Numbered from the stretch's first letter, positions 36,501 through 51,500 are shown. The stretch is DNA of 64,000 nucleotides from Arenicola marina (GCA_964019135.1 OZ025248.1:48291670-48355669), one strand, 5' to 3'. Numbers and translations are program-made. Notes: generated by a model not told the origin, from the sequence alone.

Positions 36501-39500
36501 ACAGTGATAGGGACTATGACTCACCCGTCCGGCAGTGAGGAGGTCGACCTCTCTGTGATATGTATTGCAGTGATCGGGACTATGACTCACCCGTCCGGCA
36601 GTGAGGAAGTCGACGGCTCGGTGCTTCCAGGGAGGATCATATCCATGGTCTTGTAGAAAGAAGCGGTGACCTTGACCCCAGTACCGTTGGGGAGATCTGG
36701 TGTGGTTAACACAATATTTGGATGATGAAGTCCGTACAAATGAACATAAAACTGAATATACATGGGATGGAATGATAATATACATGGGATGGAATGATAA
36801 TATACATGGGATGGAATGATAATATACATGGGATGGAATGATAATATACATGGGATGGAATGATAATATACATGGGATGGAATGATAATATACATGGGAT
36901 GGAAACATAGTATACATGGGATGGAATGATAATATACATGGGATGGAATGATAATATACATGGGATGGAATGATAATATACATGGGATGGAATGATAATA
37001 TACATGGGATGGAATGATAATATACATGGGATGGAATGATAATATACATGGGATGGAATGATAATATACATGGGATGGAATGATAATATACATGGGATGG
37101 AATGATAATATACATGGGATGGAATGATAATATACATGGGATGGAATGATAATATACATGGGATGAAATGATAATATACATGGGATGAAATGATAATAAA
37201 CATGGGATGGAATGATAATATACATGGGATGGAATGATAATATACATGGGATGGAATGATAATATACATGGGATGGAATGATAATATACATGGGATGGAA
37301 TGATAATATACATGGGATGGAATGATAATATACATGGGATGGAATGATAATATACATGGGATGGAATGATAATATACATGGGATGGAATGATAATATACA
37401 TGGGATGGAATGATAATATACATGGGATGAAATGATAATATACATGGGATGGAATGATAATATACATGGGATGGAATGATAATATACATGGGATGGAATG
37501 ATAATATACATGGGATGGAATGATAATATACACGGGATGGAATGATAATATACATGGGATGGAATGATAATATACATGGGATGGAATGATAATATACACG
37601 GGACGGAATGATTTACTCGGTTCGCAAAGGATGACAGTGTACAAGTTTAAGTACCGGGTGAAACATGTGTTTTCCTTCGCTACGCTTCTCCTATCATGTA
37701 TATTCCTATCTGTTATTGGTTTTGTGCTAGTATATGGCCAGAACCATCGATACAACCCTCCATCCTCCTCCCACATGCACGGATTCTTCCAACAAGACAA
37801 TGGTATGCTAACACAAGGCTTCTAGGCACGTGTGTTGCCATAAGCTCTCTCAATCTGTCGACCCCTACAAACAAAGAGGCCACTCACTGACCTTGCTGGA
37901 GGCTCTCTATGACCTCTGCCGAGAAGAAGACGCCTCCCTGCACCCAGTCTGGGTTTGTGCTATTGGACTCCGGTAGACTGACTGGAGTAAAGTCGTCCTC
38001 GGGTATCGCCTTGATTTGAACGACTGCAAATTACCCGGATGTAGTATTTTCTTGTTAGTAAATGCTATTAAAATGCAGTGATCCGGTTACCATGCCTTGT
38101 CGTTACAGGTACACACAGATGATGTTATCTCAGTCATTAATGCACTCATTATCTCTGTTAAACTGTGTGATTAATGAAGGGGCGATCTAAGCAAATATAT
38201 ATATATATATATATGCCGTCTTAGCCATAGCTGTTATGTGTAATAGCCCTATGTATGCCTATCCTGGAGTTCAAGGCAACGCATACACATGTGTATAATC
38301 ACCTGAAAACATAAATTAGACACTGAATTCGTCTTCCATTAATTCGTTAGAATAAGACATAGTGGCGGCACATGTCAGCCATAGTTTCAAGCACACAAGC
38401 CTACGACCCACTTAGGTTAGGACTAGGGTAAGTCTCCGCCGGACCGGGCGGCACTTGGGCGGACCTCATGTCCACATAGGTGTCCACTGTATCAACGATC
38501 GAATTGGCAGACCCGCCATCACCCTGCAATAAATGTAAGTAGACACGTGACACAGGACGGACGTCCACAGCGGCTCGGGGGCACTGACATCGGGGGCGAG
38601 GATTGAGCGGCTCGGGGGCACTGACATCGGGGGCGAGGATTGAGCGGCTCGGGGGCACTGACATCGGGGGCGAGGATTGAGCGGCTCGGGGGCACTGACA
38701 TCGGGGGCGAGGATTGAGCGGCTCGGGGGCACTGACATCGGGGGCGAGGATTGAGCGGCTCGGGGGCACTGACATCGGGGGCGAGGATTGAGCGGCTCGG
38801 GGGCACTGACATCGGGGGCGAGGATTGAGCGGCTCGGGGGCACTGACATCGGGGGCGAGGATTGAGCGGCTCGGGGGCACTGACATCGGGGGCGAGGATT
38901 GAGCGGCTCGGGGGCACTGACATCGGGGGCGAGGATTGAGCGGCTCGGGGGCACTGACATCGGGGGCGAGGATTGAGCGGCTCGGGGGCACTGACATCGG
39001 GGGCGAGGATTGAGCGGCTCGGGGGCACTGACACCGGAAGCGAGGATTGAGCGGCTCGGGAGCACTGACATCGGGGGCGAGGATTGAGCGGCTCGGGGGC
39101 ACTGACACCGGGGGCGAGGATTGAGCGGCTCGGGGGCACTGACACCGGGGGCACTGACATCGGGGGCGAGGATTGAGCGGCTCGGGGGCACTGACATCGG
39201 GGGCGAGGATTGAGCGGCTCGGGGGCACTGACACCGGGGGCGAGGATTGAGCGGCTCGGGGGCACTGACACCGGGGGCGAGGATTGAGCGGCTCGGGGGC
39301 ACTGACATCGGGGGCGAGGATTGAGCGGCTCGGGGGCACTGACATCGGGGGCGAGGATTGAGCGGCTCGGGGGCACTGACATCGGGGGCGAGGATTGAGC
39401 GGCTCGGGGGCACTGACACCGGGGGCGAGGATTGAGCGGCTCGGGAGCACTGACATCGGGGGCGAGGATTGAGCGGCTCGGGGGCACTGACACCGGGGGC

Positions 39501-42500
39501 GAGGATTGAGCGGCTCGGGAGCACTGACACCGGGGGCACTGACATCGGGGGCGAGGATTGAGCGGCTCGGGGGCACTGACATCGGGGGCGAGGATTGACC
39601 GGCTCGGGGGCACTGACACCGGGGGCGAGGATTGAGCGGCTCGGGGGCACTGACATCGGGGGCGAGGATTGAGCGGCTCGGGGGCACTGACATCGGGGGC
39701 GAGGATTGAGCGGCTCGGGGGCACTGACATCGGGGGCGAGGATTGAGCGGCTCGGGGGCACTGACACCGGGGGCGAGGATTGAGCGGCTCGGGGGCACTG
39801 ACATCGGGGGCGAGGATTGAGCGGCTCGGGGGCACTGACATCGGGGGCGAGGATTGAGCGGCTCGGGGGCACTGACATCGGGGGCGAGGATTGAGCGGTT
39901 CGGGGGCACTGACATCGGGGGCGAGGATTGAGCGGCTCGGGGGCACTGACATCGGGGGCGAGGATTGAGCGGCTCGGGGGCACTGACATCGGGGGCGAGG
40001 ATTGAGCGGCTCGGGGGCACTGACATCGGGGGCGAGGATTGAGCGGCTCGGGGGCACTGACATCGGGGGCGAGGATTGAGCGGCTCGGGGGCACTGACAC
40101 CGGGGGCGAGGATTGAGCGGCTCGGGGGCACTGACATCGGGGGCGAGGATTGAGCGGCTCGGGGGCACTGACATCGGGGGCGAGGATTGAGCGGCTCGGG
40201 GGCACTGACATCGGGGGCGAGGATTGAGCGGCTCGGGGCCACTGACACCGGGGGCGAGGATTGAGCGGCTCGGGGGCACTGACATCGGGGGCGAGGATTG
40301 AGCGGCTCGGGGGCACTGACACCGGGGGCGAGGATTGAGCGGCTCGGGGGCACTGACATCGGGGGCGAGGATTGAGCGGCTCGGGGGCACTGACATCGGG
40401 GGCGAGGATTGAGCGGCTCGGGGGCACTGACATCGGGGGCGAGGATTGAGCGGCTCGGGGGCACTGACATCGGGGGCGAGGATTGAGCGGCTCGGGGGCA
40501 CTGACACCGGGGGCACTGACATCGGGGGCGAGGATTGAGCGGCTCGGGGGCACTGACCCCGGGGGCGAGGATTGAGCGGCTCGGGGGCACTGACACCGGG
40601 GGCACTGTGACATCGGGGGCGATGATTGAGCGGCTCGGAGGCACTGACACCGGGGGCGAGGATTGAGCGGCTCGGGGGCACTGACATCGGGGGCGAGGAT
40701 TGAGCGGCTCGGGGGCACTGACATCGGGGGCGAGGATTGAGCGGCTCGGGGGCACTGACACCGGGGGCGAGGATTGAGCGGCTCGGGGGCACTGACATCG
40801 GGGGCGAGGATTGAGCGGCTCGGGGGCACTGACATCGGGGGCGAGGATTGAGCGGCTCGGGGGCACTGACATCGGGGGCGAGGATTGAGCGGCTCGGGGG
40901 CACTGACATCGGGGGCGAGGATTGAGCGGCTCGGGGGCACTGACACCGGGGGCACTGACATCGGGGGCGAGGATTGAGCGGCTCGGGGGCACTGACCCCG
41001 GGGGCGAGGATTGAGCGGCTCGGGGGCACTGACACCGGGGGCACTGTGACATCGGGGGCGATGATTGAGCGGCTCGGAGGCACTGACACCGGGGGCGAGG
41101 ATTGAGCGGCTCGGGGGCACTGACATCGGGGGCGAGGATTGAGCGGCTCGGTGGCACTGACATCGGGGGCGAGGATTGAGCGGCTCGGGGGCACTGACAC
41201 CGGGGGCGAGGATTGAGCGGCTCGGGGGCACTGACATCGGGGGCGAGGATTGAGCGGCTCGGGGGCACTGACATCGGGGGCGAGGATTGAGCGGCTCGGG
41301 GGCACTGACATCGGGGGCGAGGATTGAGCGGCTCGGGGGCACTGACATCGGGGGCGAGGATTGAGCGGCTCGGGGGCACTGACATCGGGGGCGAGGATTG
41401 AGCGGCTCGAGGGCACTGACATCGGGGGCGAGGATTGAGCGGCTCGGGGGCACTGACATCGGGGGCGAGGATTGAGCGGCTCGGGGGCACTGACATCGGG
41501 GGCGCGGATAGAGCGGCTCGGGGGCACTGACATCGGGGGCGAGGATTGAGCGGCTCGGGGGCACTGACATCGGGGGCGAGGATTGAGCGGCTCGGGGGCA
41601 CTGACACCGGGGGCGAGGATTGAGCGGCTCGGGGGCACTGACACCGGGGGCACTGTGACATCGGGGGCGATGATTGAGCGGCTCGGAGGCACTGACATCG
41701 GGGGCGAGGATTGAGCGGCTCGGGGGCACTGACCCCGGGGGCGAGGATTGAGCGGCTCGGGGGCACTGACACCGGGGGCACTGTGACATCGGGGGCGATG
41801 ATTGAGCGGCTCGGAGGCACTGACATCGGGGGCGAGGATTGAGCGGCTCGGGGGCACTGACCCCGGGGGCGAGGATTGAGCGGCTCGGGGGCACTGACAC
41901 CGGGGGCACTGTGACATCGGGGGCGATGATTGAGCGGCTCGGGGGCACTGACATCGGGGGCGAGGATTGAGCGGCTCGGTGGCACTGACATCGGGGGCGA
42001 GGATTGAGCGGCTCGGGGGCACTGACACCGGGGGCGAGGATTGAGCGGCTCGGGGGCACTGACATCGGGGGCGAGGATTGAGCGGCTCGGGGGCACTGAC
42101 ACCGGGGGCGAGGATTGAGCGGCTCGGGGGCACTGACATCGGGGGCGAGGATTGAGCGGCTCGGGGGCACTGACCCCGGGGGCGAGGATTGAGCGGCTCG
42201 GGGGCACTGACACCGGGGGCACTGTGACATCGGGGGCGAGGATTGAGCGGCTCGGGGGCACTGACATCGGGGGCGAGGATTGAGCGGCTCGGGGGCACTG
42301 ACCCCGGGGGCGAGGATTGAGCGGCTCGGGGGCACTGACATCGGGGGCGAGGATTGAGCGGCTCGGGGGCACTGACATCGGGGGCGAGGATTGAGCGGCT
42401 CGGGGGCACTGACATCGGGGGCGAGGATTGAGCGGCTCGGGGGCACTGACACCGGGGGCGAGGATTGAGCGGCTCGGGGGCACTGACATCGGGGGCGAGG

Positions 42501-45500
42501 ATTGAGCGGCCCGGGGGCACTGACATCGGGGGCGAGGATTGAGCGGCTCGGGGGCACTGACATCGGGGGCGAGGATTGAGCGGCTCGGGGCACTGACATC
42601 GGGGGCGAGGATTGAGCGGCTCGGGGCACTGACATCGGGGGCGAGGATTGAGCGGCTCGGGGGCACTGACACCGGGGGCGAGGATTGAGCGGCTCGGGGG
42701 CACTGACATCGGGGGCGAGGATTGAGCGGCCCAGGGGCACTGACATCGGGGGCGAGGATTGAGCGGCTCGGGGGCACTGACATCGGGGGCGAGGATTGAG
42801 CCGCTCGGGGGCACTGACCCCGGGGGCACTGACATCGGGGGCGAGGATTGAGCGGCTCGGGGCACTGACACCGGGGGCGAGGATTGAGCGGCTCGGGGGC
42901 ACTGACACCGGGGGCACTGACATCGGGGGCGAGGATTGAGCGGCTCGGGGGCACTGACATCGGGGGCGAGGATTGAGCGGCTCGGGGGCACTGACATCGG
43001 GGGCGAGGATTGAGCGGCTCGGGGGCACTGACACCGGGGGCGAGGATTGAGCGGCTCGGGGGCACTGACATCGGGGGCGAGGATTGAGCGGCTCGGGGGC
43101 ACTGACCCCGGGGGCGAGGATTGAGCGGCTCGGGGGCACTGACACCGGGGGCACTGTGACATCGGGGGCGAGGATTGAGCGGCTCGGGGGCACTGACATC
43201 GGGGGCGAGGATTGAGCGGCTCGGGGGCACTGACATCGGGGGCGAGGATTGAGCGGCTCGGGGGCACTGACATCGGGGGCGAGGATTGAGCGGCTCGGGG
43301 GCACTGACATCGGGGGCGAGGATTGAGCGGCTCGGGGGCACTGACATCGGGGGCGAGGATTGAGCGGCTCGGGGGCACTGACATCGGGGGCGAGGATTGA
43401 GCGGCTCGGTGGCACTGACACCGGGGGCGAGGATTGAGCGGATCGGGGGCACTGACCCCGGGGGCGAGGATTGAGCGGCTCGGGGGCACTGACATCGGGG
43501 GCGAGGATTGAGCGGCTCGGGGGCACTGACACCGGGGGCACTGACATCGGGGGCGAGGATTGAGCGGCTCGGGGGCACTGACATCGGGGGCGAGGATTGA
43601 GCGGCTCGGTGGCACTGACATCGGGGGCGAGGATTGAGCGGCTCGGGGGCACTGACATCGGGGGCGAGGATTGAGCGGATCGGGGGCACTGACCCCGGGG
43701 GCGAGGATTGAGCGGCTCGGGGGCACTGACCCCGGGGGCGAGGATTGAGCGGCTCGGGGGCACTGACACCGGGGGCACTGACATCGGGGGCGAGGATTGA
43801 GCGGCTCGGGGGCACTGACATCGGGGGCGAGGATTGAGCGGCTCGGGGGCACTGACATCGGGGGCGAGGATTGAGCGGCTCGGGGGCACTGACATCAGGG
43901 GCGAGGATTGAGCGGCTCGGGGGCACTGACACCGGGGGCGAGGATTGAGCGGCTCGGGGGCACTGACCCCGGGGGCGAGGATTGAGCGGCTCGGGGGCAC
44001 TGACACCGGGGGCACTGTGACATCGGGGGCGAGGATTGAGCGGCTCGGGGGCACTGACATCGGGGGCGAGGATTGAGCGGCTCGGGGGCACTGACACCGG
44101 GGGCACTGACATCGGGGGCGAGGATTGAGCGGCTCGGGGGCACTGACATCGGGGGCGAGGATTGAGCGGCTCGGGGGCACTGACATCGGGGGCGAGGATT
44201 GAGCGGCTCGGTGGCACTGACACCGGGGGCGAGGATTGAGCGGCTCGGGGGCACTGACCCCGGGGGCGAGGATTGAGCGGCTCGGGGGCACTGACATCGG
44301 GGGCGAGGATTGAGCGGCTCGGGGGCACTGACATCGGGGGCGAGGATTGAGCGGCTCGGGGGCACTGACATCGGGGGCGAGGATTGAGCGGCTCGGGGGC
44401 ACTGACATCGGGGACGAGGATTGAGCGGCTCGGGGGCACTGACCCCGGGGGCGAGGATTGAGCGGCTCGGGGGCACTGACACCGGGGGCGAGGATTGAGC
44501 GGCTCGGGGGCACTGACACCGGGGGCACTGACATCGGGGGCGAGGATTGAGCGGCTCGGGGGCACTGACACCGGGGGCGAGGATTGAGCGGCTCGGGGGC
44601 ACTGACATCGGGGGCGAGGATTGAGCGGCTCGGGGGCACTGACATCAGGGGCGAGGATTGAGCGGCTCGGGGGCACTGACATCAGGGGCGAGGATTGAGC
44701 GGCTCGGGGGCACTGACACCGGGGGCGAGGATTGAGCGGCTCGGGGGCACTGACCCCGGGGGCGAGGATTGAGCGGCTCGGGGGCACTGACACCGGGGGC
44801 ACTGTGACATCGGGGGCGAGGATTGAGCGGCTCGGGGGCACTGACATCGGGGGCGAGGATTGAGCGGCTCGGGGGCACTGACATCGGGGGCGAGGATTGA
44901 GCGGCTCGGGGGCACTGACATCAGGGGCGAGGATTGAGCGGCTCGGGGGCACTGACATCGGGGGCGAGGATGGAGCGGCTCGGGGGCACTGACATCGGGG
45001 GCGAGGATTGAGCGGCTCGGGGGCACTGACATCGGGGGCGAGGATTGAGCGGCTCGGGGGCACTGACATCAGGGGCGAGGATTGAGCGGCTCGGGGGCAC
45101 TGACACCGGGGGCGAGGATTGAGCGGCTCGGGGGCACTGACCCCGGGGGCGAGGATTGAGCGGCTCGGGGGCACTGACACCGGGGGCACTGTGACATCGG
45201 GGGCGAGGATTGAGCGGCTCGGGGGCACTGACATCGGGGGCGAGGATTGAGCGGCTCGGGGGCACTGACATCAGGGGCGAGGATTGAGCGGCTCGGGGGC
45301 ACTGACATCGGGGGCGAGGATTGAGCGGCTCGGGGGCACTGACATCGAGGGCGAGGATTGAGCGGCTCGGGGGCACTGACATCGGGGGCGAGGATTGAGC
45401 GGCTCGGGGGCACTGACATCAGGGGCGAGGATTGAGCGGCTCGGGGGCACTGACACCGGGGGCGAGGATTGAGCGGCTCGGGGGCACTGACCCCGGGGGC

Positions 45501-48500
45501 GAGGATTGAGCGGCTCGGGGGCACTGACACCGGGGGCACTGTGACATCGGGGGCGAGGATTGAGCGGCTCGGGGGCACTGACATCGGGGGCGAGGATTGA
45601 GCGGCTCGGGGGCACTGACACCGGGGGCACTGACATCGGGGGCGAGGATTGAGCGGCTCGGGGGCACTGACATCGGGGGCGAGGATTGAGCGGCTCGGGG
45701 GCACTGACATCGGGGGCGAGGATTGAGCGGCTCGGTGGCACTGACACCGGGGGCGAGGATTGAGCGGCTCGGGGGCACTGACCCCGGGGGCGAGGATTGA
45801 GCGGCTCGGGGGCACTGACATCGGGGGCGAGGATTGAGCGGCTCGGGGGCACTGACATCGGGGGCGAGGATTGAGCGGCTCGGAGGCACTGACATCGGGG
45901 GCGAGGATTGAGCGGCTCGGGGGCACTGACCCCGGGGGCGAGGATTGAGCGGCTCGGGGGCACTGACACCGGGGGCGAGGATTGAGCGGCTCGGGGGCAC
46001 TGACACCGGGGGCACTGACATCGGGGGCGAGGATTGAGCGGCTCGGGGGCACTGACATCGGGGGCGAGGATTGAGCGGCTCGGGGGCACTGACACCGGGG
46101 GCGAGGATTGAGCGGCTCGGGGGCACTGACATCGGGGGCGAGGATTGAGCGGCTCGGGGGCACTGACATCGGGGGCGAGGATTGAGCGGCTCGGTGGCAC
46201 TGACACCGGGGGCGAGGATTGAGCGGCTCGGGGGCACTGACATCGGGGGCGAGGATTGAGCGGCTCGGGGGCACTGACACCGGGGGCGAGGATTGAGCGG
46301 CTCGGGGGCACTGACATCGGGGGCGAGGATTGAGCGGCTCGGGGGCACTGACATCGGGGGCGAGGATTGAGCGGTTCGGGGGCACTGACACCGGGGGCGA
46401 GGATTGAGCGGCTCGGGGGCACTGACACCGGGGGCACTGACATCGGGGGCGAGGATTGAGCGGCTCGGGGGCACTGACATCGGGGGCGAGGATTGAGCGG
46501 CTCGGGGGCACTGACACCGGGGGCGAGGATTGAGCGGCTCGGGAGCACTGACACCGGGGGCACTGACATCGGGGGCGAGGATTGAGCGGCTCGGGGGCAC
46601 TGACACCGGGGGCGAGGATTGAGCGGCTCGGGGGCACTGACATCGGGGGCGAGGATTGAGCGGCTCGGGGGCACTGACATCGGGGGCGAAGATTGAGCGG
46701 CTCGTCTCTGCCGCAGCTATTGCTGGATCGTCTTGCTTTCCAGCAACACTTTGGCACCTTCGTCCAGGTTGCACGATGTAAGATATTAGTGTTCCACGAT
46801 GGCACGCTACGTGAGAGTCACCGTTCACAAGGTGTGCGATACACTACCTTACCCAAGGTTTGAGGCAAGCTGTAAATCAAATTTACCCTACCTTTTAGTA
46901 GATACAATGAAGTTAACCGTCCAAACAGGCTAAAAGTTCAGTAAATTACAACCTACACTTCCTATGCACGAACATTTACGAGATTCACTGAACAACCCAT
47001 TGAACCGCAGGACTACTACCCCCCCCCCCCCCACCAGTCCTCACTCCCCATTGTTTTCTATGATGATGTCACCATGGCGTACCTCGTCCAGTTCTTGCCA
47101 CGAATCCACATTTTCCTCGTCCAGAAGATTGCTGGTGACATCAATCAGGGCCTAACTGGGACAAAATGCAGAAGACTAAATATGCAAATCGGTTTTCACT
47201 ATAAAAGTCTCATAAACGTGCGCTTTAACCGTATGAATTATTATCTTGTAACCAAGATCACAACTACGGACGCTCCAACTGTCGCGCTGATGTTGTACGT
47301 CGGCTTTCAGTAAGATCTGACCACAGTGGCAATAGATATGACATACGACCGGCCTGCCAAATTCCACGCAGAAGCTAAGCGCGACTTTTAAGTAAGTTCG
47401 TTGATATATTCATAAACCCTACCAGTCTTACCGCCCAGCAGAAATTATATTATTAGTTAAGTGAATTAGTAATATTTCATTGAACATGGCGTTGGGTTGA
47501 TGTAAAATACGGCTACCAGTTCTATGACGACAAGAAGGACGGGAATACCGTGTGCCAAAGTGCCCCGATCTTTAACTAGTTTTTTGGTAATCGTTATTTT
47601 TGGAAGCTCGTTATGCATATTTCAACACCAAAGATTGTCTCATAGGAAGAAGCATGTTCGCCCACACAAGGGAAGGGTGGATCTATCACTACATCCTTTC
47701 CTATAGTCTTTTGAACGTATTGTCCATTCCACGAATGCACCCGTCCGTGATGCTACGTTATGTGTACTGCTCTGTGTTAAGTTCTGGTAGGAGAGACACC
47801 TACATTCATCTCTGAGTCTGAGACGTTGGCATCGGGGACCTCGGCTCGGGCGGTGGCCAGATCGGACAGTGACTCGGTGACTGCGTTGAGGTCTCCCGTG
47901 CTGAGTCCGCTCTCGGGGGACGACGCCGCACTCGTCACGTTGCTCAATGCGTCCAGCGCCCCCTCCACCGCCTCCGTGTCATTGGCCCCGTTCACGATGA
48001 CGTCATCCACCTGTGACGTCACAACACGTGTTCATATTAGTGCATATATTCGCTTTACAATTGGAATTGAGGTCACCTTCAAGTTAAATACGGTAACTTT
48101 GAACTTTATGAACACCACTAACATTTAGGAGTAGATGCAAAGCGATTGAATCAGCTACGGAAATGACTTAAATATCTAGCGAATGTTACGGCGCGTGAGT
48201 TCCCTTCTGCGAATGGATCCAAATCCAAACGGCGCCAAACGGCGCCAATCAAATAAACAATGTGTATCTAAGTACAGTGTATCTGGTCGTGGTAATATTG
48301 TTGTCTGCTGGCTGATCTAAGCGCTTCTAATTGAAACACCAGTCCGCTGAGGAGCAAATAAACTCCCCCAACAAAGAAACCTTCATTCACTTAGTATAGC
48401 CTTCGATGTTTACTGTTTTTTGCCCAGTCACGTGTATCATAACAATAATGTACTAATTGCTAGTAATGGCGTTATATTTATGAAAATATATATATATCAT

Positions 48501-51500
48501 ACGGTATGCACATGGTATTGTTCAATAAGTACATAGAGACATCCATATGATATGTATGAAAGAATAAGAGGTAAGACCAACCTGATCGACGGCGTCTTGT
48601 ACCTGCGGATCAACACACAATGTCTGATTGACTGTGCCCCACACTCCTTCCTCTGAACAGAATCGGCTACTTCCGGAACCTAAAACCAACATTATTACCA
48701 AACTTAATAGCTGTACGGTTGGTGGCCATTGCAGTAGACGGTAGAAGCAGACGACATACGATAGTAGGAGCTGTAGAATGGGTCCCCTTTATACCATAGA
48801 GGACGAGCGTAATTTCTTGTGTGTTTACTCATTATATAACGACTATACTATAGAAGATACTATTTGATAAAGCCAGCTCAAGCTATCTCCATATCATAAC
48901 ATTAAGTAATAACGGAAAGTTCATAGTGTTCATGACTGCGCTGTGGAGAGACGTTTCAATTTTTTATGAAGCGCGCTTGGCACAGATGTGTTTAAGAACA
49001 ATATTTGTTTCTAAAGTGTTTTTGATCGCATTGAAGTGACTGATAAGTTCCAGTGGCAGCAGAAAAGAGAATATATTTCGGGGGGGGGGGACGTTGTGTA
49101 TTTCCTTTCACTTGTAAATAGCTCCGGTTACTTTGATTACCTCAAGGAATTAATCATCATTGCCAAGACTCCCAGCTTAGTATAAAAAAATACATATATA
49201 ACAAGCCATATGATTGTTGAGAGGCTCAGCCCCCCACCCCCGCAATAAAAACGTTACCCCCCACCCCGGCCCCCCGCTTCCGACGCCTATGCTGGGTATC
49301 ATTCTCTCTTGCTATTACTTCTTTTTGATCGTTTTGATTTGTAACGTGTCACTATAATAAACAAACGACAATACGCGCATTAACGGCCGCCATGATGACA
49401 GATACTCTAGAGGGGGATGAACTGTGAGGGTGGGTGGGGTACGAGCATTAACGGCCGCCATGATGACAGATACTCTAGAGGGGGATGAACTGTGAGGGTG
49501 GGTGGGGTACGAGCATTAACGGCCGCCATGATGACAGATACTCTAGAGGGGGATGAACTGTGGGGGTGGGTGGGGTACGAGCATTAACGGCCGCCATGAT
49601 GACAGATACTCTAGAGGTGGATGAACTGTGAGGGTGGGTGGGGTACGAGCATTAACGGCCGCCATGATGACAGATACTCTAGAGGGGGATGAACTGTGAG
49701 GGTGGGTGGGGTACGAGCATTAACGGCCGCCATGATGACAGATACTCTAGAGGGGGATGAACTGTGAGGGTGGGTGGGGTACGAGCATTAACGGCCGCCA
49801 TGATGACTGATACTCTAGAGGGGGATGAACTGTGGGGGTGGGTGGGGTACGAGCATTAACGGCCGCCATGATGACAGATACTCTAGAGGTGGATGAACTG
49901 TGAGGGTGGGTGGGGTACGAGCATTAACGGCCGCCATGATGACAGATACTCTAGAGGTGGATGAACTGTGAGGGTGGGTGGGGTACAGCATTAACGGCCG
50001 CCATGATGACAGATACTCTAGAGGGGGATGAACTGTGAGGGTGGGTGGGGTACGAGCATTAACGGCCGCCGTGATGACAGATATTCTAGAGGTGGATGAA
50101 CTGTGAGGGTGGTGGGGTACGAGCATTAACGGCCGCCATGACGACAGATACTCTAGAGGTGGATGAACTGTGAGGGTGGGTGGGGTACGAGCATTAACGG
50201 CCGCCATGATGACAGATACTCTAGAGGGGGATGAACTGTGAGGGTGGGTGGGGTACGCGCATTAACGGCCGCCATGATGACAGATACTCTAGAGGGGGAT
50301 GAACTGTGAAGGTGGGTGGGGTACGAGCATTAACGGCCGCCATGATGACAGATACTCTAGAGGGGGTTGAACTGTGAGGGTGGGTGGGGTACGCGCATTA
50401 ACGGCCGCCATGATGACAGATACTCTAGAGGGGGATGAACTGTGAAGGTGGGTGGGGTACGAGCATTAACGGCCGCCATGATGACAGATACTCTAGAGGT
50501 GGATGAACTGTGAGGGTGGGTGGGGTACGAGCATTAACGGCCGCCGTGATGACAGATACTCTAGAGGTGGATGAACTGTGAGGGTGGATGGGGTACGAGC
50601 ATTAACGGCCGCCATGATGACAGATACTCTAGAGGGGGATGAACTGTGAGGGTGGGTGGGGTACGAGCATTAACGGCCGCCATGATGACAGATACTCTAG
50701 AGGGGGATGAACTGTGAGGGTGGGTGGGGTACGAGCATTAACGGCCGCCATGATGACAGATACTCTAGAGGTGGATGAACTGTGAGGGTGGGTGGGGTAC
50801 GAGCATTAACGGCCGCCGTGATGACAGATACTCTAGAGGTGGATGAACTGTGAGGGTGGATGGGGTACGAGCATTAACGGCCGCCATGATGACAGATACT
50901 CTAGAGGGGGATGAACTGTGAGGGTGGGTGGGGTACGAGCATTAACGGCCGCCATGATGACAGATACTCTAGAGGGGGATGAACTGTGAGGGTGGGTGGG
51001 GTACGAGCATTAACGGCCGCCATGATGACAGATACTCTAGAGGTGGATGAACTGTGAGGGTGGGTGGGATACGAGCATTAACGGCCGCCATGATGAGAGA
51101 TACTCTAGAGGTGGATGAACTGTGAGGGTGGGTGGGGTACGAACATTAACGGCCGCCATGATGACAGATACTCTAGAGGTGGATGAACTGTGAGAGTGGG
51201 TGGGGTACGAGCATTAACGGCCGCCATGATGACAGATACTCTAGAGGGGGATGAACTGTGAGGGTGGGTGGGGTACGAGCATTAACGGCCGCCATGATGA
51301 CAGATACTCTAGAGGTGGGTGAACTGTGAGGGTGGGTGGGGTACGAGCATTAACGGCCGCCATGATGACAGATACTCTAGAGGGGGATGAACTGTGAGGG
51401 TGGGTGGGGTACGAGCATTAACTGCCGCCATGATGACAGATACTCTAGAGGGGGATGAACTGTGAGGGTGGATGGGGTACGAGCATTAACGGCCGCCATG

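Noticed and set aside
33423..36656. 705-codon and 677-codon frames of 22-residue repeats
   Set aside because: By-product of the 66-bp repeat; open on both strands, and the minus-strand exon and splice site explain the sequence.
36757..37610. 22-bp array as another junction-derived array
   Set aside because: The unit has no clear donor and the array does not touch the upstream exon; it sits near the acceptor instead.
36587..37800. His/Tyr/Ile-rich frames of 300-600 codons (MYIIIPSHVYYHSIPCILSF-type)
   Set aside because: They come from the 22-bp array read in three frames; only the last part (36591-36696) is a real exon.
38401..46828. Giant open frames of 2,277, 2,059 and 1,779 codons on the minus strand (Pro/Ser/Arg-rich repeats)
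   Set aside because: They arise because the stop-free 37-bp unit, not divisible by 3, keeps all three frames open at once. The peptide is the same in each frame apart from register, and the region is an intron of the receptor.
47826..48128. Plus-strand 100-codon frame
   Set aside because: Shadow of the minus-strand GAIN exon at 47804-48010, which has matching splice sites and phase.
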